From Verrucomicrobiota bacterium (GTDB lineage: Bacteria > Verrucomicrobiota > Lentisphaeria > Oligosphaerales > JAFGRS01): a DNA stretch of 15,464 nt. The notes beneath the pieces were generated by a model. That model did not search any database. It was not told where the DNA came from and saw only the letters and a list, made by a program, of their open reading frames with translations. The translations under genes were made by a program, and so were the position numbers. Shown here one piece after another: positions 7,278-13,357 of the stretch. Within the stretch, counting starts at the first letter, position 1; each line of letters opens with the position of its first letter. The DNA is taken from positions 1 through 15,464 of the forward strand of contig JAGVUW010000811.1 of assembly GCA_019136035.1 (NCBI GenBank), written 5' to 3'.

Positions 7278-7311
7278 GCGGGAGACCCGCGGCGTGCCGC
7301 CGGTCTCCCGC
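7278..7311 (-). terminator. Terminator-like hairpin after purL
   Basis: GCGGGAGACC (7278-7287) pairs perfectly with GGTCTCCCGC (7302-7311), with an inner GCGG/CCGC stem (7289-7292 with 7297-7300) closing a four-base loop. It ends seven bases beyond the purL stop in the purL direction. Together with the hairpin at 7229-7270 it fills the whole 92-base convergent gap, so each gene has its own stem. Confidence 0.6.
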
Positions 7312-7318
7312 TGGCGTC

Positions 7319-10300
7319 TCAGCCGACGAAGGCGCGGGCATTCTGGAAGAGCCGCAGCCAGGGTCCCTCCTCGGCGGTCCAGTCGGCCGGGGCGTAGGAG
7401 AGCTGCAGGCGCCGGAAGGCGCGTTCCGGGTGCGGCATCATGATGGTCACGCGGCCGTCCTCGCTGGTCAGGCCGGTGATCCCCAGGGGTGAGCCATTCG
7501 GGTTGAGCGGGTAGCGCTCGGCCGGCTGGCCGCGGTGGTCGACGTAGCGCACCGCCACGAGGCCCTTAGCCTGGGCCGCCGCGAGGCTGCCGGTGTGACT
7601 GAAGTCGGCGAAGCCCTCGCCATGGGCGACCGGGATGCCGATGCGGCTGCCTTCCATACCGCGGAAGACCACGGCCGGCGACGGCAGGATCTCGACGGTC
7701 ACGTAGCGTGCCTCGAACTGCTCGCAGCGGTTGCGCGTGAAGGCCGGCCAGTGGCTGGCGCCCGGGATGATCTCCTTGAGCTGCGAGACCATCTGGCAGC
7801 CGTTGCAGATGCCCAGCGCGAAGGAGTCCGGCCGCGCGAAGAAGGCCTCGAACATCGCCTTCAGCCGCGGCGAGAACAGGATCGACTTGGCCCAGCCCGA
7901 GCCGGCGCCGAGGACATCGCCATAGGAGAAGCCGCCGCAGGCCACGAAGCCGGCGAAGTCGGCGAGGTCGACCTGGCCCGAGAGCAGGTCGGTCATGTGC
8001 ACATCGACGCTCTCGAAGCCGGCGCGGTCGAAGGCCGCGGCCATCTCGACCTGGCCATTGATGCCCTGCTCGCGCAGGATGGCCATGCGCGGCCGCGCCC
8101 CGGTGCCAATGGTGAACGGGCGGGCCGGGTCGTAGGTCAGGTGGAAGGTCATCCCGGGGTCGGCCTCGTCGAGGAGGCTGTCGAACTCCTCCTGGGCCGT
8201 GGCCGGGTTGTCGCGGCGGGCCTGCAGGCGGAAGCTCAGCTCGGACCACTGCCGCAGGAGGACGGTCAGGCGCTCGGAGAACACGGTCTGGCCGGCGCGG
8301 GTCAGGGTCAGGCAGCCATCGCCGGAGGGCCGCCCCAGGCGGTGCGTCAGGGCACCCAGGCCGGCGGCGGCCAGGGCCGCCTCGACCTCGGCGAGGCGGC
8401 GGTCGTCGACCTGGAGAACCAGGCCGAGTTCCTCGGCGAAGAGCACCGCGAGGTCGTCGGCGCCGAGGGCACTCAGGTCGCAGGACAGGCCGCGGCGAGC
8501 GGCGAAGGCCATCTCGGCAAGCGTCACCAGGAGGCCGCCGTCGGAGCGGTCATGGCAGGCCAGGAGCAGGCCGCGCTCGACGAGGGCCTGCACGGCATCG
8601 AAGAGGGCACGGAGGTCCTCCGGGCGCTCGAGGTCGGGGGCGGCATCGCCGACCTGGTTATACACCTGGGCCAGGGCCGAGGCGCCGGTGCGGTTGCGGC
8701 CGTGCCCCAGATCGACCAGGAGCAGGGTCGAGGCGGCCACCGGCTTGAGGTCGGCGGTGACGGTCCGGCCCACATCGCGCACCGGCGCGAAGGCGGTGAC
8801 GCAGAGGCTCAGCGGGGCGACCTGGCGATGCGAGCGGCCCTGGCTGTCCTGCCAGACGGTCCGCATCGACAGCGAGTCCTTGCCGACCGGGATGCTCACG
8901 CCGAGGCGCGGGCAGAGGTCCATGCCGACGGCGCGCACCGTATCGAAGAGGTTGGCGTCCTCGCCCTCCTCGTTGCAGGCCGCCATCCAGTTTGCCGAGA
9001 GCTTCACCTGGCCGATCGGGCCGATGTTGGCGCCGATCAGGTTGAGGATGGCCTCGGCGACCGCCATGCGGCCCGAGGCCGGGGCGTCGATGACGGCGGT
9101 GCGCGTGCGCTCGCCGACGGCCATCGCCTCGCCGCTGGTCGCGTGGAAGCCGGTGGCGGTCACCGCCACGTCCGAGATCGGGGTCTGGTACGGCCCGACC
9201 ATCTGATCGCGGGCGACCATGCCGGTGATGCTGCGGTCGGCGATGGTGATGAGGAAGGTCTTGCTGGCGACAGCCGGCAGGCGCAGCACCCGCTCCACCG
9301 CCTCGGCGACGCTCATCATCGAAGTATCGAGGGGAGCGTGGGTCTCGCGCTGGCGGCGCACCTGGCGCTGCAGCCGCGGCGGGTTGCCCAGGAGGGCATC
9401 GAGGTCGAGGTCGATCGGGGTGTTGTCGAAGTGCTCGTCATGGAGGACCAGCCGGCGGTCGCCGGTGGTCTCGCCGATCACCGCCACCTGACAGCGCTCG
9501 CGGCGGCACAGATCCAGGAACCTCTCGAGGTCCTCGCGGGCGACCGCCAGGACGTAGCGTTCCTGGGCCTCGCAGCACCATATCTCCATGGGGCTCATGG
9601 AGATCTCTTCGTTGTGAACCCTGCGCAGCTCGAAGCGCGCGCCGACCTCCTCGACCAGCTCCGGGCAGCCATTGGAGAGGCCGCCGGCGCCGATGTCGTG
9701 GATGGTCAGGATGGGATTGTGCTCGCCCATGGCCATGCAGGCGCTGATGACCTCCTGGCAGCGCCGCTGCATCTCGGCGTTGTCGCGCTGCACCGAATCG
9801 AAGTCGAGGTTCTCGGCGTTGCTGCCGGTATCCATCGACGACGCCGCCCCGCCGCCGAGGCCGATGCGCATGGCCGGCCCGCCAAGCTGAATCACGCAGG
9901 CGCCCACCGGCAAGGGCCGCTTGCCCGTGTGCTGGCGCTTGATGTTGCCCATGCCGCCGGCCAGCATGATCGGCTTGTGGTAGCCGCGCTGACGGCCGTT
10001 GTGCGTCTCCTCGTAGGTCTTGAAGAACCCGCAGAGCTGCGGCCGGCCGAACTCGTTGCCGAAACCCGCCCCGCCGATCGGGCCCTCGATCATGATCTCC
10101 AGCGGCGTGGCCAGACGCCCCGGGAACTCGGCCTGACGGCGCTCCCACGGCATCACAAAGCCGGGGACCTCGAGATTCGAGACCATGAAGCCGCTCAGGC
10201 CGGCCTTGCTGCGGCCGCCGATGCCGGTGGCGCCCTCGTCGCGGATCTCGCCGCCAACGCCCGTGGCCGCCCCGGCGAACGGGCTGATCGCGGTCGGGTG

Positions 10301-11194
10301 GTTGTGCGTCTCGACCTTGATCATGATGTCGGCCTGCGCCTCGCCGTAGCGGTACGCATGCGGCGCGGCGGGGTCGACCTCGAACCAGCGGTCCGGGAAG
10401 CCCTCGATCACCGCCGAGTTGTCGCGGTAGGCGCTCAGGGTGCCCGCGGGGTGCGCCGCGTGGGTATGGCGGATCATGTCGAACAGCGAGTGCTCCTGCG
10501 CTTCGCCGTCGACCACCCAGGAGGCCTTGAAGATCTTGTGCCGGCAGTGCTCGCTGTTGACCTGGCCGAACATCACCAGCTCGACGTCGGTGGGGTTGCG
10601 CCCCAGGTCGCGGCACATCGCGTAGAGGTAGTCGACCTCGGCGGAACTCAGCGCCAGGCCCATCGACACGTTCGCCTCGACCAGCGCCTCGCGACCGCGA
10701 TTCAGGACATCGACCGTCCGCAGCGGCGCCGGCTGGCGGTGCTCGAAGACATCGCCGACCTCGCGGTAGACGCCCTGGGTCATGCGGTCATGCAGCAACG
10801 GCAGCAGCGCCGTGAGAGCCGACAGCGGCAACGGTCGGCCGGAGCCGTCGCGGACCTCGTACCAGAGGCCGCGCTCGACCCGCCGAATGGCCGTCAGGCC
10901 GCAGTTGTGGAAGATGTCCGTGGCCTTGCTCGACCACGGCGAGATGGTGCCCTTGCGCGGAATCACGTAGAAGCCATGCTCGCTGACCTCATGGCGGCCG
11001 CTCGAGGCCAGCAGCGCCAGGGCCTTGCCCCAGGTCTCCTGGTCGGGCGCCGCCTCGGCATCGACCAGGTACACCACCGTCGCGTCGATCCGCGACAGCC
11101 CCGAGGACAGGCCCAGACGACCGGCACGCTCGAGCAGCGCCGCCGCACGGAAATCAGAGAGGGCACGCCCCCCCCGCAGGATGATCGGTTCCAT
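7319..11194 (-). CDS. purL: Phosphoribosylformylglycinamidine (FGAM) synthase, large single-chain type
   Basis: A 1291-residue enzyme of purine synthesis converting FGAR, ATP and glutamine to FGAM; essentially the length of the E. coli protein (1295). The N-terminal domain is followed by FGQVNSEHCRHK (209-220), a hallmark of the synthase domain, then KVETHNHPTAISPFAG and a glycine-rich nucleotide-binding region around 286-320. The second half of the synthase repeat carries the NLIGANIGPIGQVKLSANWM segment. The C-terminal class I glutamine amidotransferase domain (about 1035-1291) has nucleophile Cys1130 in GICNGCQ and the dyad His1255/Glu1257 in MPHPERAF, so it looks fully active. ATG 11194 is chosen because it gives the family length and N-terminus; the frame is open 54 codons further. 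The Shine-Dalgarno is weak. An eight-G tract lies at codons 8-10. No purS or purQ is needed for this form and no other pur gene is adjacent. Confidence 0.97.
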   Translation of the reverse strand: MEPIILRGGRALSDFRAAALLERAGRLGLSSGLSRIDATVVYLVDAEAAPDQETWGKALALLASSGRHEVSEHGFYVIPRKGTISPWSSKATDIFHNCGLTAIRRVERGLWYEVRDGSGRPLPLSALTALLPLLHDRMTQGVYREVGDVFEHRQPAPLRTVDVLNRGREALVEANVSMGLALSSAEVDYLYAMCRDLGRNPTDVELVMFGQVNSEHCRHKIFKASWVVDGEAQEHSLFDMIRHTHAAHPAGTLSAYRDNSAVIEGFPDRWFEVDPAAPHAYRYGEAQADIMIKVETHNHPTAISPFAGAATGVGGEIRDEGATGIGGRSKAGLSGFMVSNLEVPGFVMPWERRQAEFPGRLATPLEIMIEGPIGGAGFGNEFGRPQLCGFFKTYEETHNGRQRGYHKPIMLAGGMGNIKRQHTGKRPLPVGACVIQLGGPAMRIGLGGGAASSMDTGSNAENLDFDSVQRDNAEMQRRCQEVISACMAMGEHNPILTIHDIGAGGLSNGCPELVEEVGARFELRRVHNEEISMSPMEIWCCEAQERYVLAVAREDLERFLDLCRRERCQVAVIGETTGDRRLVLHDEHFDNTPIDLDLDALLGNPPRLQRQVRRQRETHAPLDTSMMSVAEAVERVLRLPAVASKTFLITIADRSITGMVARDQMVGPYQTPISDVAVTATGFHATSGEAMAVGERTRTAVIDAPASGRMAVAEAILNLIGANIGPIGQVKLSANWMAACNEEGEDANLFDTVRAVGMDLCPRLGVSIPVGKDSLSMRTVWQDSQGRSHRQVAPLSLCVTAFAPVRDVGRTVTADLKPVAASTLLLVDLGHGRNRTGASALAQVYNQVGDAAPDLERPEDLRALFDAVQALVERGLLLACHDRSDGGLLVTLAEMAFAARRGLSCDLSALGADDLAVLFAEELGLVLQVDDRRLAEVEAALAAAGLGALTHRLGRPSGDGCLTLTRAGQTVFSERLTVLLRQWSELSFRLQARRDNPATAQEEFDSLLDEADPGMTFHLTYDPARPFTIGTGARPRMAILREQGINGQVEMAAAFDRAGFESVDVHMTDLLSGQVDLADFAGFVACGGFSYGDVLGAGSGWAKSILFSPRLKAMFEAFFARPDSFALGICNGCQMVSQLKEIIPGASHWPAFTRNRCEQFEARYVTVEILPSPAVVFRGMEGSRIGIPVAHGEGFADFSHTGSLAAAQAKGLVAVRYVDHRGQPAERYPLNPNGSPLGITGLTSEDGRVTIMMPHPERAFRRLQLSYAPADWTAEEGPWLRLFQNARAFVG

Positions 11195-11437
11195 AGCGCC
11201 CGTTTCGCATTGTGTGGCTGACCACGGGTGATCGGAGGCCACCCGCGGAAGTGGGCGTAACATACCCCCGCGACAGTACCGTCGCCATGCCCGAGGGCAC
11301 CGCCCCGCGAGTGCCGGTCTTGCAGGCCGGCGGCCGGTGCGTATATTCAGCCGCAATGCAGTCCTCGCGAGCCGGACCCCGGGGCCCGGCGACGCGGTAG
11401 ATCAGCCCGTCGCACAGGATCTGAAGAGGGCCTACGG
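11195..11437. other. Divergent intergenic region between purL and the lipoprotein gene
   Basis: This carries regulatory sequence for both genes and no gene. On the purL side CGGGTG (11225-11230) pairs with CACCCG (11240-11245), about 30-50 bases before the purL start. On the other side lies a promoter candidate (11320-11347) followed by a near-perfect 20-base palindrome at 11371-11390 (one mismatched pair), a possible operator or leader hairpin for the lipoprotein gene. No purine riboswitch core or PurR-type box was recognised. Confidence 0.45.
11320..11347 (+). promoter_or_regulatory. Candidate sigma70-like promoter for the lipoprotein gene
   Basis: TTGCAG at 11320-11325 and TATATT at 11342-11347 are separated by 16 bases. 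The -10 box matches five of six consensus positions and sits in an unusually AT-rich patch for this window. The site lies about 90 bases before the ATG at 11438. Confidence 0.45.
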
Positions 11438-12094
11438 ATGACCTTTTGGCGTGCCACCACGACGTTTTTGATTGCCCTCTCAGCCGCGCTCTTCTGGGGC
11501 TGCGGCGGCCCCAAGGTCGACGAGAAGAAGCCCCTGGCCGAGATCCATACCGAGGCCCAGAAGATGAGCTCGCGCGAGATCGCGCGGGTCGCCAAGGCCT
11601 ACGGCAAGGCCATCGACCTGAAACGCAAAGCCGTTGGCGATCTGCGCGACCGCCTCGATGACATGGAGCCCGAACAGCTCGCCAGCAACGGCGCCACCAC
11701 ACTCAAGAAGGACGCCGATGCGGTCGCCGCCTCGATCGCCTCCCTGCGCGAACGCCAGGCGCTCTACACCGAACTGCTCCACACCAAGGTCGACCCCGAG
11801 AAGCCCCTGCCCGACATCGAGGCCGAGACCGCGGGCATGGACGCCACGAAGATCCGCGCCATCGCCGAGGCCTACCTCCAGGCCATCTACAACGGCCGTA
11901 CCGACGTCGAGAACCACCAGAAACGCCTCGGCGAGATGACCGACGAGCAGAAGCAGAGCCGCGAGGCCCGCCGGCTGACCCGCCAGATCGCCAATGCCGA
12001 CGCCACCGAGAAGGCCCTCGTCGAGCGCCTCGACCTCTACGTCGCCCGCCTCAAGGCCAAGGGCGGCGACGCCGCCGGCCTGACCGTGCAGTGA
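11438..12094 (+). CDS. Probable lipoprotein with two tandem 91-residue helical repeats
   Basis: A 218-residue protein of unknown function. The N-terminus is a short positive region, a hydrophobic stretch (about 8-20) and a cysteine at 22 in the context LFWGCGG. The lipobox is imperfect (Phe-Trp before Gly-Cys), but the architecture suggests lipidation and envelope anchoring. The mature part is highly charged, almost all helix-prone and likely coiled coil. Residues about 29-119 and 120-210 align without gaps at a constant 91-residue offset: KPL at 31-33 with KPL at 122-124, Met43 with Met134, AY at 54-55 with 145-146, RxxxY at 106-110 with 197-201. The protein is therefore an internal duplication. 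The start is supported by AGAGGG (11425-11430). It could be a periplasmic scaffold or adaptor, but no family was recognised. The stop is followed by a hairpin at 12155-12176. Confidence 0.8.
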   Translation: MTFWRATTTFLIALSAALFWGCGGPKVDEKKPLAEIHTEAQKMSSREIARVAKAYGKAIDLKRKAVGDLRDRLDDMEPEQLASNGATTLKKDADAVAASIASLRERQALYTELLHTKVDPEKPLPDIEAETAGMDATKIRAIAEAYLQAIYNGRTDVENHQKRLGEMTDEQKQSREARRLTRQIANADATEKALVERLDLYVARLKAKGGDAAGLTVQ

Positions 12095-12154
12095 CCCCCT
12101 GCCCCATCCACGCTGGCCCGCCGGCAAGGCCCCCCGCCCAGCCACGCCCCAGCC

Positions 12155-12176
12155 GCCCGGCGCCGGAGCGCCGGGC
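12155..12176 (+). terminator. Hairpin downstream of the lipoprotein gene
   Basis: GCCCGGCGC (12155-12163) pairs perfectly with GCGCCGGGC (12168-12176) around a CGGA loop, about 60 bases after the stop codon. It lacks a U-tract. It is positioned to end the lipoprotein transcript before the convergent aminopeptidase gene. Confidence 0.5.
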
Positions 12177-12182
12177 TGAGGC

Positions 12183-12236
12183 GTCAGACTGGTCAGACTT
12201 GTCAGACCTGTCAGACTGGTCAGACTCGTCAGACCG
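12183..12236. repeat. Six-copy 9-bp tandem repeat, consensus GTCAGACYN
   Basis: Six consecutive 9-base units fill 54 bases without slippage: GTCAGACTG, GTCAGACTT, GTCAGACCT, GTCAGACTG, GTCAGACTC, GTCAGACCG. The first seven bases are invariant in all copies; variation is confined to the last two. It lies between two terminator-like hairpins in a convergent gap, and any reading frame through it is repeat-derived (Ser-Asp rich on plus, Ser-Leu-Thr rich on minus). Confidence 0.9.
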
Positions 12237-12238
12237 GC

Positions 12239-12260
12239 CCGGGCCGCCACGGCGGCCCGG
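12239..12260 (-). terminator. Hairpin downstream of the M55 aminopeptidase gene
   Basis: CCGGGCCGC (12239-12247) pairs perfectly with GCGGCCCGG (12252-12260) around a four-base loop, starting 11 bases beyond the stop codon in the gene direction. No U-tract. It is placed to act as the terminator of the minus-strand gene. Confidence 0.5.
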
Positions 12261-12271
12261 TCGGCGCGCCG

Positions 12272-13057
12272 TCAGGCGAAGCTGTAGATGTGCATCTGGT
12301 CCTCGAAGACCTTCTCCAGCCGCCGGCGGGGAGCGGCGGCGATCTGCGCCGGCGTGGCGCCGGCCGGCATGGGCTCGACCAGGGCCTCGAACCGGCCCGG
12401 CATCGGCAGCGGCACCTTGAAGGGCCGGCAGCGGCCCACGCGTGAGAGGGCCTCACGGGCCCCATCGCGGATCATGGCCCGAGCCCGCTCCGGCGCCACC
12501 ATCCGGCAGCTCTCACGGCTGAGGCCATGTTTGACGGCCACCGTCACCACCTCGTCACCGAGGAAGCCGCGTGTCTCCCGGCAGGCCGCGGCGTCGCCGG
12601 TGACCATGACCACCGGTATGCCGAAGTGCCCGAAGATCATGGCCTCCTGGCCGATCTCGCCGAACTCGCGGTCGTGGTACCAGTAGCGCGCGTCGGTGCG
12701 CGAGTTCTGCGTATGACAGAGGACGCCGTCGGGGGTGTGCGCCATGGCGTGGTAGCCGACCAGCATGCCGCAGTCGAAGCTCTCATCCAATCCGGGCGCC
12801 ACGCCGAAGCCGCGGCCGCAGATGTACTCCGCACCAGGATGCATCAACTCCGGGATCACGTTCAGGGGATGCCCATGGCCGTCGAGGACGCAGACGCGGG
12901 CCGCCCCCCCGGCCAGGCAGCCATCCACCGCCGCGGCGATGTCGCCCATGAGCAGGCGACGGGCCTCCTGATACAGCTCGCCATCGCTGTCGCGCGTCTG
13001 GGCAAAGGTGGTGACACCACTGATGCCCTCCAGATCGGTCACGATGTAGACGTTCAC
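12272..13057 (-). CDS. M55 family zinc D-aminopeptidase (DppA-like)
   Basis: A 261-residue protein matching the M55 family, whose Bacillus DppA member is a zinc aminopeptidase cleaving D-alanyl dipeptides, in cell-wall peptide turnover or scavenging. The N-terminus reads MNVYIVTDLEGISGV, with Asp8 and Glu10 at the same positions as DppA metal ligands. His61 (DGHGHP), His103 (GYHAMA) and Glu134 (GEIGQEA) fit the remaining ligands, and His115 fits the family's proposed nucleophilic histidine. All key residues are therefore present. It has no signal peptide, so cytoplasmic. The start codon is GTG (13057-13055), chosen for the perfect Shine-Dalgarno AAGGAGG five bases upstream and for the family N-terminus. 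It lies divergent from the symporter gene; a peptide-import link is possible but unproven. The specific substrate is not deducible. Confidence 0.92.
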   Translation of the reverse strand: MNVYIVTDLEGISGVTTFAQTRDSDGELYQEARRLLMGDIAAAVDGCLAGGAARVCVLDGHGHPLNVIPELMHPGAEYICGRGFGVAPGLDESFDCGMLVGYHAMAHTPDGVLCHTQNSRTDARYWYHDREFGEIGQEAMIFGHFGIPVVMVTGDAAACRETRGFLGDEVVTVAVKHGLSRESCRMVAPERARAMIRDGAREALSRVGRCRPFKVPLPMPGRFEALVEPMPAGATPAQIAAAPRRRLEKVFEDQMHIYSFA

Positions 13058-13062
13058 CAGCG

Positions 13063-13069
13063 CCTCCTT
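13063..13069 (-). promoter_or_regulatory. Strong ribosome binding site that fixes a GTG start
   Basis: The minus strand reads AAGGAGG, a full anti-16S match, five bases before GTG. It is the strongest Shine-Dalgarno in the window and identifies the non-ATG start of the M55 gene. Confidence 0.8.
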
Positions 13070-13240
13070 GGCCAGAGTGCATCCTCGCCGTCAGCAGACC
13101 TCCATAACCACTGCGGAACGTAGCCCCTGCAACGCGCGAGGCCAGCCCGGCGGACGATCGTCGCGGCGCCGGATTGACGCGCGGTTCTTCCGGCGCCATC
13201 TTGACGGCCGCTCTGGAGAGCAGGAAAGACCGGCCAAGCC

Positions 13241-13354
13241 ATGCCTACAACCTCAGCCCTCGACACGCCATCGGCCCGGCCCACCGCAGGGCCGTCGCCG
13301 CGGCGTGCCGGGAAGGCCGCAGGCCGGCGGCGCATCGCCCGGGAAGGACCCTAA
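13241..13354 (+). CDS. Possible 37-codon leader ORF ahead of the symporter
   Basis: An ATG at 13241 opens a 37-codon frame that ends with TAA at 13352-13354, three bases before and in the same frame as the symporter ATG. The peptide would begin MPTTSALDTPSARPTAG and finish in a run rich in Arg, Ala and Gly (8 Arg of 37). Its own ribosome site is poor: AGGAAAG lies about 12 bases or more upstream. It could be a translated leader coupled to the transporter, or only chance open frame in GC-rich DNA. No homologue is recognised. Confidence 0.22.
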   Translation: MPTTSALDTPSARPTAGPSPRRAGKAAGRRRIAREGP

Positions 13355-13357
13355 GCC

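Noticed and set aside
7535..11221. A 1228-codon ORF on the plus strand opposite purL
   Set aside because: It is the antisense of a fully recognisable purL with intact motifs. High G/C at third codon positions removes stops from the opposite frame, and the predicted protein has no coherent domain.
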